From: an uncultured Actinomycetes bacterium
GTDB taxonomy: Bacteria > Actinomycetota > Actinomycetes > S36-B12
Direction of reading: 5' to 3'
DNA length: 19,114 nt
Assembly: GCA_913061025.1 (NCBI GenBank)
Contig: CAJXUJ010000010.1
Span: 1 to 19,114, forward strand
Shown piece by piece: positions 1 through 7,670 of this stretch (within the stretch, counting starts at the first letter, position 1; every line of letters begins with the position of its first letter). The notes under the pieces are model-generated. The model was not told the origin of the DNA. It saw only the letters and a program-made list of their open reading frames with translations, and did not search any database. Position numbers and translations under genes: made by a program.

Positions 1-816
1 CTACCGAAGGGGAAGGTCGATCCTGGAGAGACGGTCCCCTGCACCGCCGTTCGCGAGTGCGATGAGGAGACCGGCTACCGAGTGGCGCTTGAGGCCCGGC
101 TACCCACCGCCAACTATCGCGCGGACGATCAGGACAAGACGGTCGATTACTGGATCGGACGAGTTCGGGACGATGAAGGGTTTGCCCCTGATGAAGAGGT
201 GGACGAAATCCGTTGGGTTCCGGTCCAGGACGCCACCACTTTCTTGACCTATTCAGACGATGCCGAACTCGTCCGTCTCGCCGCCGGCGCACCGAAGACC
301 ACACCATTGATCGTCCTGCGGCACGCGAAAGCAATGAAACGTGCTGACTTCGACGGCAAGGACGACGCTGAGAGGCCACTTTCCGGGCGCGGACGCGGTG
401 AAGCCAAGCGCCTCGTCGACGTCCTTGATGCATTCGGGATCGAAAAGATCCACTCATCACCCTTCAAGCGATGCATGTCGACGGTCTCCCGCTTCGCCAA
501 GACGTCCGGCGCAGACATCGTGGCCGAACACACGCTGAGTGAAGCCGGTCATCTCGCCGATCCGGACAGCACCGCTGCCAGAGTGATGGAACTTGCGGCT
601 CAACAAGAGCCCACGGTGGTGTGCACACATCGCCCGGTGCTCCCCACGGTCGTCAGCGCCTTGTCTTCGGCACTTGGTCTTGCACCGGCAGCTATCCAGG
701 ATGATCCGAACTGGGATGCCCGGCTTCCCCCCGGCGCGATGATCGTGATTCATCGCGAATGGACCGAGTTGGGTCCGAGAGCTTTCGCGGTAGAGCAGCA
801 CTACCTTCCGCGCTAA
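1..816 (+). CDS. mutT1: MutT1-like Nudix hydrolase / histidine phosphatase fusion (5' truncated by window)
   Basis: The reading frame is open from base 1, so the start lies upstream and only the C-terminal 271 residues are present. The first residues contain a complete Nudix box: GKVDPGE, then RECDEETGY after seven residues, fitting Gx5Ex7REUxEExGU with Cys in the hydrophobic position. A second domain starts near residue 103 with the histidine-phosphatase signature LRHAK (phospho-acceptor His at 322-324), and a second active-site His lies in CTHRP (628-630). This Nudix-then-phosphatase order is that of mycobacterial MutT1, which hydrolyses 8-oxo-dGTP and diadenosine polyphosphates in the cytosol; the substrate here is inferred from architecture. 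It converges with the protease gene, 20 bp away. About 15-40 N-terminal residues are probably missing. Confidence 0.9.
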   Translation, partial: LPKGKVDPGETVPCTAVRECDEETGYRVALEARLPTANYRADDQDKTVDYWIGRVRDDEGFAPDEEVDEIRWVPVQDATTFLTYSDDAELVRLAAGAPKTTPLIVLRHAKAMKRADFDGKDDAERPLSGRGRGEAKRLVDVLDAFGIEKIHSSPFKRCMSTVSRFAKTSGADIVAEHTLSEAGHLADPDSTAARVMELAAQQEPTVVCTHRPVLPTVVSALSSALGLAPAAIQDDPNWDARLPPGAMIVIHREWTELGPRAFAVEQHYLPR

Positions 817-836
817 CGGCCGACAGCCGGGCGGCG

Positions 837-2183
837 CTAGACGATCTTCATGTAGGCAATCGCCCGGCTGCGCTGTCCGTTCGGCCTGACCACGATCGCG
901 CGCACGGCACACAGTCCGACGTTGTCGGCTCGCACCGAACGTGGCTTCGTCTTGGTGCCCAAACGCGTGCAGACATCCGCCGAACCAGGGCGCACCGCAA
1001 GCCAGACCTTGTCCTTCTTGGCAACCTTGAGACCAGCCCACGTTGCGATTCTCTTGGGCTTGACGCGAACCCCCTCGGACGTGACGCCGTCGACGCTGAC
1101 AACCTGAACAGGATCGGCGGACGCCTCATTGCCGAGGGCATCGATCGCGATCGCCGTCACCTCGTACAACGTGCCTGCCGTCGCCCCATCGATGACGCAG
1201 GCGCGAGCCGCACCGTCTACCTCGCATGAAAAGCCACCGGGTGCGGTGACAGCGCGGTAGCCGGAGGGCGCAGGCTCAACGATCGGCGCCTGCCACTCCA
1301 CCAGTAGCCGCTCCCCGGCGATGGCCGATAGAGCAACCTGCTGGGGAGCATTGGGCGGTCCGCTGAGTGCTGGGACGTAGGACTGCAGCCAAGAAATGAA
1401 GGATGTGAGGCGGGTGAAGATGCCCGGGTAATCAGCACGCGCACATTCGAAGCCGACGCTGGTGACCCCGGCGAGCACCGGGCGTCCGGCAACATCGATC
1501 ACCAGGGGGCTGCCACTATCGCCCTGACAGGCATCTACACCGCCCTGAGGGAGCCCGGCACAGATCTCTACATCAACGGAAAAACTCCCGCCGTAACGTC
1601 CGCATTCAGCCGCGTCGGGTCCACCGAGGATCTGAACTTGGGCACTGCGGAGTTGGTTCGATGGAGCCCCGTCGAATTCCGTGGATCCCCATCCGCTGAT
1701 GGTTGCCGGAGTACCTGCAGGCGGCCAGACGGCGGCATCTTGTCCGGACGGCAGTGCGATGGGCGACATGGACGAGCCCAGGGGAAGTGGGTCACGCAGT
1801 TGAAGCAGTGCGACGTCATTCCGATAGTTGGCCTCATCCCAATCGGGGTGGACGAGGACTTGAACGACCGGGACCTGGTTTCCCGGCCCACGCTCGCTCA
1901 GCGTGCTAATCCCGGCGTGGACATCCAGGTCGACCGCACGGAGCCCCGCCACACAATGCGCCGCGGTGATGACCCACTGCGTGTCGACGATGGAGCCGCC
2001 GCAGAGCCGGTTGTCCGGCGTGGCGAGAACAAGGACCTGCCAGGGGTGAGAAGTGATGTCCGTCGGTGTCCCCCCGACCACTGCCTGAGAAGCCGGCAAC
2101 GGCCCAAAGACCAGTGTCATAAGGGTGACGGCCGCCGCCATCAGAGCAGCCACAACTCGTTGCCGCCGGCCTGTGCCGTTCAC
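837..2183 (-). CDS. Secreted trypsin-like serine protease with fibronectin III domain
   Basis: A 448-aa exported S1-family protease. I chose the GTG at 2183 because a signal peptide (basic MNGTGRRQR, then a hydrophobic stretch, ending PASQA) follows at once and AGGAAAG lies about 12 nt upstream; the frame is open to 2471, but that extension is Arg-rich and looks non-coding. The catalytic triad is His76 (TAAHC), Asp123 (NDVAL) and Ser223 (GDSGSP). Asp217, six residues before the Ser, is the trypsin Asp189 equivalent, so cleavage after Arg/Lys is expected. The protease domain begins with VVGG directly after the predicted signal-peptidase site, without an obvious activation propeptide. Residues about 276-364 look like a fibronectin III domain. 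The last 80 residues form a small basic domain with two Cys (405, 425) that I do not recognise. The substrate is unknown. Confidence 0.9.
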   Translation of the reverse strand: MNGTGRRQRVVAALMAAAVTLMTLVFGPLPASQAVVGGTPTDITSHPWQVLVLATPDNRLCGGSIVDTQWVITAAHCVAGLRAVDLDVHAGISTLSERGPGNQVPVVQVLVHPDWDEANYRNDVALLQLRDPLPLGSSMSPIALPSGQDAAVWPPAGTPATISGWGSTEFDGAPSNQLRSAQVQILGGPDAAECGRYGGSFSVDVEICAGLPQGGVDACQGDSGSPLVIDVAGRPVLAGVTSVGFECARADYPGIFTRLTSFISWLQSYVPALSGPPNAPQQVALSAIAGERLLVEWQAPIVEPAPSGYRAVTAPGGFSCEVDGAARACVIDGATAGTLYEVTAIAIDALGNEASADPVQVVSVDGVTSEGVRVKPKRIATWAGLKVAKKDKVWLAVRPGSADVCTRLGTKTKPRSVRADNVGLCAVRAIVVRPNGQRSRAIAYMKIV

Positions 2184-2326
2184 TCGACGTTCACTTTCCT
2201 TTCCCTTATGCGAACCCCTTCGTGTTCTAGCCTCGCCTTTCGGAGTCATAGGGCAAACCGAACAGCCGAGGAGCCGAAACACAGGTGTATGAGGACCAGA
2301 CACGGGTGTCGCCGCAGGAGACCATG

Positions 2327-2491
2327 ATGCAACACGAGGTTCACCTAAGGCGCGTGCAGCAGCACTTCGTCCAGGCTGCTTGCTCCTGCGGGTGGTTGAG
2401 CGCCGCTCGTCGGTCGGAGTCCCTCGCCGCCGAGGAGGGCCGCGACCACGCGATCTTGTACGACGGAGCATTCTCTGCAGAGATCACCTGA
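2327..2491 (+). CDS. Small conserved-looking protein with CxCGW motif
   Basis: A 54-aa ORF reading divergently from the protease gene and ending 12 bp before the glgC stop. AGGAG sits six bases before the ATG at 2327, favouring it over the ATG at 2324 or the in-frame ATG at 2285. The centre reads AACSCGWLSAAR followed by an acidic, His-containing tail (EEGRDHA). Small actinobacterial proteins with a CxCGW element and a similar tail are common, as I recall, and may bind a metal through the Cys pair and nearby His; only two Cys are present, so a full zinc site would need His ligands or a dimer. Function is unknown. The long ORF on the opposite strand is the improbable N-terminal extension of the protease, so it does not compete. 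Confidence 0.5.
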   Translation: MQHEVHLRRVQQHFVQAACSCGWLSAARRSESLAAEEGRDHAILYDGAFSAEIT

Positions 2492-2502
2492 CTCGGCCTA
2501 CA

Positions 2503-3729
2503 TCACTCTGCCGTAACCCCTTTGCCGAGCACTACAACGCCACCGTCGCTGACGGTGTAGAGGCCACGATCACGCTCGAGGTCGACACCTATCTGGGTGT
2601 TGTCGGGAACAACCACGCTCTTGTCCAAGATTGCGTGCCGGACGACCGCATTGCGGCCGATGCGCACGCCGGGCATCAGGACGCTGCCCTCGACGTAGGC
2701 ACCGGCATCGATGACGACGTTCGACGCCACGACGCTGGTGCGCACGTGTGCCCCCGACACGATGCTGCCCGCACCAACCATGGACTCGTGAGCATTACCT
2801 CCCTCAACGAACTTGGCCGGAGGGTAGGGCGGCAGGTTCGTGAGAATCGGCCACCGTCGGTTGTAGAGATTGAAGATCGGGTGCACCGACACCAGGTCCA
2901 TGTGCGCATCGTGATAGCTGTCGAGCGTTCCAACATCGCGCCAGTAGCCCGCGTCACGGGCGGTGGCACCAGGAACGATGTTCTCCGCGAAGTCGTACAC
3001 GTGCGCGAGGCCCTGGGCGGTAAGCGCAGGGATGATGTTGCCTCCCATGTCGTGCACCGAAGCCGGATCGGCAGCGTCAGCACGCAGTGCCTCGAGAAGT
3101 ACGTCTGTTGAGAAGACGTAGTTGCCCATCGAGACGAATGATTCGTCTTCACTCCCCGGAATGCCGGGCGGATCCGATGGTTTTTCCAGGAAGCTCGCAA
3201 TCGTTCGACCATCTGCCGCAACCTCAATGACGCCGAAACTGCTGGCCTGCGATCGCGGCGTGCGAATGCCCGCCACCGTGACACCCGCACCGCTGTCGAT
3301 GTGTGCCTCGACCATCTGCATCGCATCCATGCGATAGACGTGATCTGCTCCGAACACCGCGACGTACTCCGGGCTCTCATCGAACACCAGGTTCAGACTC
3401 TGGAAGATCGCATCAGCGCTTCCGGTGAACCACCGTGGGCCGAGACGCTGCTGGGCCGGTACCGGCGTCACGTAGTCACCGAGCAGGGTCGGCATCCGCC
3501 ACGTCTGGGTCACGTGCCTATCCAGCGAATGCGACTTGTACTGGGTAAGCACGCACACGCGCCTGAGTCCGGAGTTGATGAGGTTCGAGAGCACGAAATC
3601 GACGAGCCGGTACGAACCCCCGAATGGCACCGCGGGCTTGGCCCGGTCTGCCGTCAGCGGCATCAGTCTCTTGCCCTCGCCACCAGCGAGGACCATCGCG
3701 AGAACGTGCGGTTCTGCGCCCACGGTCAC
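2503..3729 (-). CDS. glgC: Glucose-1-phosphate adenylyltransferase (ADP-glucose pyrophosphorylase)
   Basis: A 408-aa cytosolic enzyme making ADP-glucose from ATP and glucose-1-phosphate, the donor-forming step of bacterial glycogen synthesis. The nucleotide-binding signature AMVLAGGEGKRLMPLT is at residues 11-26, with conserved KPAVPFGG (31-38), TGSADAIFQ (102-110) and FGADHVYRMD (126-135). The C-terminal third has the hexapeptide-like repeats of a left-handed beta-helix (GSIVSGAHV, VVIDAGAYVEGSV, VRIGRNAVV). I chose the GTG at 3729 because the length then matches the family and GGAAGG lies about 10 nt upstream; another GTG follows at 3723. The frame is open to 3813, but that would run into glgM. 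It is divergent from the glycogen synthase gene with 43 bp between the starts, so the pair is probably co-regulated. Confidence 0.95.
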   Translation of the reverse strand: MTVGAEPHVLAMVLAGGEGKRLMPLTADRAKPAVPFGGSYRLVDFVLSNLINSGLRRVCVLTQYKSHSLDRHVTQTWRMPTLLGDYVTPVPAQQRLGPRWFTGSADAIFQSLNLVFDESPEYVAVFGADHVYRMDAMQMVEAHIDSGAGVTVAGIRTPRSQASSFGVIEVAADGRTIASFLEKPSDPPGIPGSEDESFVSMGNYVFSTDVLLEALRADAADPASVHDMGGNIIPALTAQGLAHVYDFAENIVPGATARDAGYWRDVGTLDSYHDAHMDLVSVHPIFNLYNRRWPILTNLPPYPPAKFVEGGNAHESMVGAGSIVSGAHVRTSVVASNVVIDAGAYVEGSVLMPGVRIGRNAVVRHAILDKSVVVPDNTQIGVDLERDRGLYTVSDGGVVVLGKGVTAE

Positions 3730-3758
3730 AGGGTAACGGCCTTCCGGCCGCGAGTGCC

Positions 3759-3764
3759 TAGGCT
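3759..3764 (+). promoter_or_regulatory. Putative -10 box of glgM (leaderless layout), overlapping a possible glgC -10
   Basis: TAGGCT fits the actinobacterial TANNNT -10 box and ends eight bases before the glgM ATG at 3773, so transcription would start at or just before the start codon. On the minus strand TAGGCA (3755-3760) could be the glgC -10, sharing the CCTAGG centre at 3757-3762. No clear -35 is seen in either direction. Confidence 0.4.
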
Positions 3765-3772
3765 TTGCTGCT

Positions 3773-4957
3773 ATGCGCGTTGCCATGGTCACCCGCGAGT
3801 GGCCGCCCGACATCTACGGCGGTGCCGGCGTTCACATTGCGAACCTCGTGGAGCATCTCCGAGAGCTCACCGAGGTTGATGTCCATTGCTTCGGCAGCCC
3901 TCGAACGGACGCAACGGCCCAATCAGTTCCGTCTTACCTCGAGGGGGCTAACCCTGCTCTGCAGACCCTCGGGGTAGACGTCGGCATCGCAGCATCCATC
4001 AGCTCCGAAGCCGACATCGTCCACTCGCACACCTGGTACGCGAATCTGGCCGGTCACATCACGTCGCTTCTCCACGGTGTGCCACACGTCCTCACCGGAC
4101 ATTCGCTTGAGCCCCACCGGCCCTGGAAGCGCGAGCAGCTCCAAGGCGGCTACGAGGTTTCCTCCTGGGTGGAGCGGACAAGCTATCGGGACTGCGACGC
4201 TGTCATCGCCGTCAGCCACGGAATGCGGACAGACATCCTCGACGCCTACCCCGAGGTGGATCCGACCAAGGTCCACGTCGTACACAACGGAATCAACACG
4301 CAGACCTACTCCCCGGATTCGAGCACCGCAGCGCTCGAGAAGCACGGCATCAGCACCGATGAGCCGTACGCGATATTCGTCGGCCGCATAACGCGACAAA
4401 AGGGGCTGGTCCATCTTCTGCGAGCAGCTCGCTCCTTCGACCCTTCGATCAATCTCGTGCTCTGTGCATCCTCACCCGATACCCCGGAAATCGCGGAAGA
4501 AACCGCACGGGCAATAGAGATCTTGCGCACCGAACGGCGAGAGGGTTCGGTCACCTGGATAGAGGAACAGGTCGATCGCAGCTCCCTAATCCAGTTGCTT
4601 ACTCACGCTTTGGTGTTCACCTGTCCATCTATCTACGAACCCCTCGGCATCGTGAACCTCGAAGCAATGGCGTGCGAGACCGCCGTCGTCGCGAGTTCCG
4701 TCGGCGGAATCCCGGAGGTGGTCGAGAACGGTGTTACCGGGACCCTCGTTTCCTACGACCCCGACGATCCAGCGGCCTTCGAAACGGCTTTCGCTTCGGC
4801 CGTGAACGATCTCGTTTCGGATCCTTCGAAGGCAGCCGATTTCGGCCGCCGAGGTCGAGAGCGTGCAGTGGAACACTTCGGTTGGGACGCGATCGCTGAA
4901 CAAACCATGAACGTCTACCGGTGGGCTATCGCCAACCAGGGCCGCTACCGGGGATGA
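3773..4957 (+). CDS. glgA: GT4 glycogen synthase, actinobacterial GlgA/GlgM type
   Basis: A 394-aa GT-B fold glycosyltransferase of family GT4. The N-terminal donor/acceptor loop reads REWPPDIYGGAGVH (residues 8-21); TGHSLEPHRPWK (108-119) and FVGRITRQKG (202-211) follow, with the family's basic pair at Arg205 and Lys210. The GT4 Ex7E signature EPLGIVNLE is at 289-297, then an SVGGIPEVVENGVTG segment. Actinobacterial members of this subgroup (Rv1212c in M. tuberculosis, named GlgM) use ADP-glucose and glucose-1-phosphate to make maltose-1-phosphate for the GlgE route, although databases usually call them glycogen synthase; the sequence cannot decide here. The ATG has no Shine-Dalgarno but a -10 box just before it, suggesting leaderless translation. 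The TGA overlaps the next gene's ATG. Confidence 0.93.
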   Translation: MRVAMVTREWPPDIYGGAGVHIANLVEHLRELTEVDVHCFGSPRTDATAQSVPSYLEGANPALQTLGVDVGIAASISSEADIVHSHTWYANLAGHITSLLHGVPHVLTGHSLEPHRPWKREQLQGGYEVSSWVERTSYRDCDAVIAVSHGMRTDILDAYPEVDPTKVHVVHNGINTQTYSPDSSTAALEKHGISTDEPYAIFVGRITRQKGLVHLLRAARSFDPSINLVLCASSPDTPEIAEETARAIEILRTERREGSVTWIEEQVDRSSLIQLLTHALVFTCPSIYEPLGIVNLEAMACETAVVASSVGGIPEVVENGVTGTLVSYDPDDPAAFETAFASAVNDLVSDPSKAADFGRRGRERAVEHFGWDAIAEQTMNVYRWAIANQGRYRG

Positions 4958-5925
4958 GCGATCTCGCAGAACCACTACCCGGAGTTAAGCCTGCCGCCCA
5001 TCGATCCCTCTGGGTCGGCTACACGCTCTATCTCCTCGGTGCCCTCACCTTCGCGCTGAATGGAACGGTCTCGAAGGCCATCCTGCTCAGTGGTGTCGAC
5101 TCCGCTCGCCTGTCCCAACTCCGGGTAACGGGAGCATTCCTCTTCCTGCTGGCCTTCGTGGCGATCAACCGCCCGAAGCGCCTGCGCATCGAACGCCGCG
5201 AGTGGCCCTTCCTGGTGGCCTACGGGATCTTCGGCGTCGCGATGACGCAATACCTGTTCTTCGTTGCGCTCCAGTACCTGCCCGTCGGCGTTGCTCTGCT
5301 CATCGAGTTCACCGCTCCCGTGTTCGTCGCACTCTGGTTTCGGTTCGTTCTTCGCGAACCCACTCGGCGCACCGTCTGGCTGGCACTCACCATCGCTCTC
5401 GTCGGTCTGGCCCTAGTAGCCGAGGTCTGGCGAGGATTTTCGTTCGAAGCGATCGGCCTGATCGCTGCCCTCGGTGCCGCCCTCGCACTCAGCGCCCACT
5501 ACCTGATCACCGATAGGCAGATGCGCCAGCCCGAGCCGCGCGATCCGGTGTCGCTGACGATGTGGGGCTTCGGCTTTGCGTCGTTGTTCTGGGTGGTGGT
5601 CCAGCCTTGGTGGTCCTTCCCCTGGACGGATCTGTCTGGGAACAGCGACGCCAGCCTGGGAGCCATCATCGGTGACCGACCCCTCTGGTTACTGACCGCA
5701 TGGATGATCGTGCTCGGCACCGTCGTGCCGTTCTGGCTCGTGGTCGCCTCGATGCGGCACCTGCGTGCATCCCAGGCGTCGGTCATCGGGTTAACCGAAC
5801 CGCTGCTAGCGATCATCATCGCGTGGCTCGTACTCGCCGAGTCGCTGGCGGTTGTCCAACTCATCGGTGGTGCACTGATTCTGACCGGAGTCGTCTTGGC
5901 TGAACGTTCACGTCAACCCCGCTGA
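4954..5925 (+). CDS. EamA/DMT-family membrane transporter
   Basis: A 323-aa polytopic membrane protein made of two EamA-like halves, with about ten hydrophobic segments beginning near residue 18 (YTLYLLGALTFALNGTVSKA). The helix near residues 110-135 (VGVALLIEFTAPVFVALWFRF) and the matching late segment (ASVIGLTEPLLAIIIAWLVLAE) are the two repeats of the family's conserved Glu/Pro-containing helix pair. Proteins of this RhtA-like class usually export amino acids or other metabolites; the substrate is not predictable. I chose the ATG at 4954 because it overlaps the glgM stop as ATGA, implying translational coupling; the frame is also open to a GTG at 4921. The coupling with a glycogen gene has no evident biochemical meaning. 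Confidence 0.9.
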   Translation: MSDLAEPLPGVKPAAHRSLWVGYTLYLLGALTFALNGTVSKAILLSGVDSARLSQLRVTGAFLFLLAFVAINRPKRLRIERREWPFLVAYGIFGVAMTQYLFFVALQYLPVGVALLIEFTAPVFVALWFRFVLREPTRRTVWLALTIALVGLALVAEVWRGFSFEAIGLIAALGAALALSAHYLITDRQMRQPEPRDPVSLTMWGFGFASLFWVVVQPWWSFPWTDLSGNSDASLGAIIGDRPLWLLTAWMIVLGTVVPFWLVVASMRHLRASQASVIGLTEPLLAIIIAWLVLAESLAVVQLIGGALILTGVVLAERSRQPR

Positions 5926-5926
5926 G

Positions 5927-5932
5927 TATTCT
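5927..5932 (+). promoter_or_regulatory. Putative -10 box, leaderless promoter of the 515-aa protein
   Basis: TATTCT begins two bases after the EamA stop codon and ends six bases before the ATG at 5939. That spacing puts the transcription start at the A of the ATG. No Shine-Dalgarno sequence is present, so a leaderless transcript is the simplest reading. The -35 region would lie inside the EamA gene and is not obvious. Confidence 0.45.
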
Positions 5933-5938
5933 GCGCAG

Positions 5939-7486
5939 ATGCCAGATCCGCGGTCACCGGATGCTCAAGGGGTGTGCTTTCCGCTCGGCGGTGACGATCG
6001 ACGCAGCACGTCGGCAACCGGTCGAGCGATCTTCGCCGACTCGATTCGTGCCATAGATCCGGCGATCGCCGCGCGCATCGAACACACCCGGGATTGGCGC
6101 AAGGGCTATATCCCTCCACTTCGGGACATCGTTCTGGCCGCCGCGCAGTCAACCGAGAATGCTCTTTCCATCTCGCGTCACGGCCTGGCTTCGGCCGAAC
6201 AGCGGTTCACTTTTTGCCGAGGGGATACCGAGGTTCCTCTGCATCAGGCCACGTCTGCTTTCGAAACGCGCGGACTCGCATCAGTGACCGTCCGCGGCCG
6301 GGCTGCATCCGAGGGAGAGCTCTCCGTTCCCTACAAAGGCGGTCGCCTCTTCGGTGACGAACTCCGCCGACAGGTGGACTCGTGGGTTGCACGCGGTATC
6401 GCGGAACCTTCCTTCGGGACTGCCATGCACCTCGTTCTCGACAACCCGGACTGGATGGATCTCCGGGACATAGACATCGCCTTGCTGGGAGCAGGGGCGG
6501 AGATGGCACCAACCCGGTCGCTACTGAGGTGGGGAGCCCGGGTGCACGCCGTCGATCTCCCGCGTCCCGGGATCTGGGAACGCCTCACCGCTATCACCCG
6601 AAGCACCGCCGGAAGCCTTCGCATACCCATCGCACTCGACGCCGACGGCAACCCGCCCTTTGTGGTCGAGGGAGACGTTCATCCCGACGACGACGCCACT
6701 ATCTGTGGTGCAGCAGGCGTCGATCTCATCTCTCAGATGCCTGAGGTTCGCACCTGGCTGGCAGAAACCGAGCACCCCTTTGTCCTCGGTACCTACGCCT
6801 ATGCGGACGGCGCGCAACACGTTCGGCTATCCATGGCCAGCGACGCCATCGTGACATCACTGGTGGGCGAGCGAAGCGACATCACCCTCGCCTATCTGGC
6901 GACACCCACGGACGTGTTCGTCGTACCGATGGAGTGCGTTGAGGCGAGTCGCCAACGTTGGGAGAGCCGCGGTATCGGCAGCCTCTTCCAGGCCCCCTTG
7001 CGCATCGCACGGCAATTCGAGCCGAACTATCCGAATGTGTATGCCACCGCCAGTGGCACAAGCGTGGGCTTGAACGATTCGATCATTCCCCAGCAGGGGC
7101 CCAACTACATACTCGCCAAGCGCATTCAACGGTGGCGGGCTCTCGTCGCGCGCGCAGACGGCATCCCCGTCTCGCTGAATCTTGCGCCGGCCACTCGAAC
7201 CCGATCTGTTGTTCGCAACCGGGCGCTGGCGGCCGCCTACGCCGGTGCAGACCGCTTCGGCGTCGAGGTATTCGATCCATCCACATCCACCACCCTCATG
7301 GCGGCGATGCTGGTCCACGATCTGCGCAACCCCACCTCTACTGCTCACCCGGATACTCACCTCGACAACCCCATGGATCTGTTTGTGAGCGGTGCCAACC
7401 ACGGAGGTTTGTGGCGCGCTGCTTACGCTCCTCGCTCCGTTCTGGGAATCGCGGCCGTTCTCGGCATGTTCGAGTCGCGCGCCTAA
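5939..7486 (+). CDS. Conserved-looking protein of unknown function with Rossmann-like motif
   Basis: A 515-aa soluble-looking protein without signal peptide or membrane helices. I do not recognise the family. Around residues 178-207 a beta-alpha-beta pattern can be seen: DIDIALLGAGAEMAP (glycine-rich loop GAGAE at 184-188), then RWGARVHAVDLPR, where the acidic residue after the second strand (Asp206) could bind the ribose of NAD(P) or S-adenosylmethionine. The segment may therefore be a dehydrogenase- or methyltransferase-like cofactor site, but no catalytic motif supports either. Well-formed segments elsewhere (GYIPPLRDIV, PYKGGRLFGDELRRQV, SIIPQQGPNYILAKRIQRWR, NPMDLFVSGANHGGLWRAAY) suggest a conserved enzyme. 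It probably has its own leaderless promoter and ends in the tandem-hairpin region. Codon use resembles its neighbours. Confidence 0.8.
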   Translation: MPDPRSPDAQGVCFPLGGDDRRSTSATGRAIFADSIRAIDPAIAARIEHTRDWRKGYIPPLRDIVLAAAQSTENALSISRHGLASAEQRFTFCRGDTEVPLHQATSAFETRGLASVTVRGRAASEGELSVPYKGGRLFGDELRRQVDSWVARGIAEPSFGTAMHLVLDNPDWMDLRDIDIALLGAGAEMAPTRSLLRWGARVHAVDLPRPGIWERLTAITRSTAGSLRIPIALDADGNPPFVVEGDVHPDDDATICGAAGVDLISQMPEVRTWLAETEHPFVLGTYAYADGAQHVRLSMASDAIVTSLVGERSDITLAYLATPTDVFVVPMECVEASRQRWESRGIGSLFQAPLRIARQFEPNYPNVYATASGTSVGLNDSIIPQQGPNYILAKRIQRWRALVARADGIPVSLNLAPATRTRSVVRNRALAAAYAGADRFGVEVFDPSTSTTLMAAMLVHDLRNPTSTAHPDTHLDNPMDLFVSGANHGGLWRAAYAPRSVLGIAAVLGMFESRA

Positions 7487-7503
7487 TCAGTCCCCGCATA
7501 GAA

Positions 7504-7540
7504 GGAACCCGCGCGGCTGGGGGGTTGACGCGCGGGTTCC
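7504..7540. terminator. 12-bp GC-rich hairpin, probable bidirectional terminator
   Basis: A perfect inverted repeat: 7504-7515 pairs with 7529-7540 over 12 bp, with a 13-nt G-rich loop. It lies 17 bp after the stop of the 515-aa protein and between two convergent genes. There is no T tract, as is common for actinobacterial terminators. Confidence 0.6.
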
Positions 7541-7543
7541 GAA

Positions 7544-7560
7544 GGTGTGCGAGGCACACC
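7544..7560. terminator. Second tandem hairpin (7-bp stem)
   Basis: GGTGTGC (7544-7550), a GAG loop and GCACACC (7554-7560) form a perfect 7-bp stem three bases after the first hairpin. It probably strengthens termination in the convergent gap. Confidence 0.45.
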
Positions 7561-7563
7561 CAC

Positions 7564-7580
7564 GCCGTCGGGGGGACGGC
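7564..7580. terminator. Third tandem hairpin (6-bp stem)
   Basis: GCCGTC (7564-7569), a five-G loop and GACGGC (7575-7580) form the third stem-loop in a row. The remaining 90 bp up to the ROK gene's stop hold only a short palindrome, CAATCGATTG (7598-7607), and nothing else I can assign. Confidence 0.4.
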
Positions 7581-7670
7581 GCATGACAGTGTGCCCGCAA
7601 TCGATTGTCGAATCCATGCCTTTCGGCGAAATACCCGGCCAATATTCGTATCGGCCTTGCGCAAAGCTCT

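Noticed and set aside
457..1041. 194-aa minus-strand ORF spanning the end of the MutT1-like gene and of the protease
   Set aside because: Overlaps two well-supported genes; no domain or Shine-Dalgarno evidence.
1638..2327. 229-aa ORF on the plus strand opposite the protease gene
   Set aside because: Antisense shadow of a clear protease gene; Arg/Pro-rich composition without any motif.
2184..2471. N-terminal extension of the protease by 96 residues
   Set aside because: Very Arg-rich, would bury the signal peptide, and overlaps the small divergent ORF. The GTG at 2183 fits export and ribosome binding better.
2599..2613. GTTGT-N5-ACAAC inverted repeat resembling the GntR operator
   Set aside because: It lies inside the glgC coding region, has a five-base instead of three-base spacer, and no promoter is near.
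5851..5860. GTTGTCCAAC, a partial match to operator site B
   Set aside because: Inside the EamA coding region and without the second arm at the right distance; probably chance.
7504..7580. Tandem hairpins as a CRISPR or repeat array
   Set aside because: The three stems differ in sequence and have no regular spacers.
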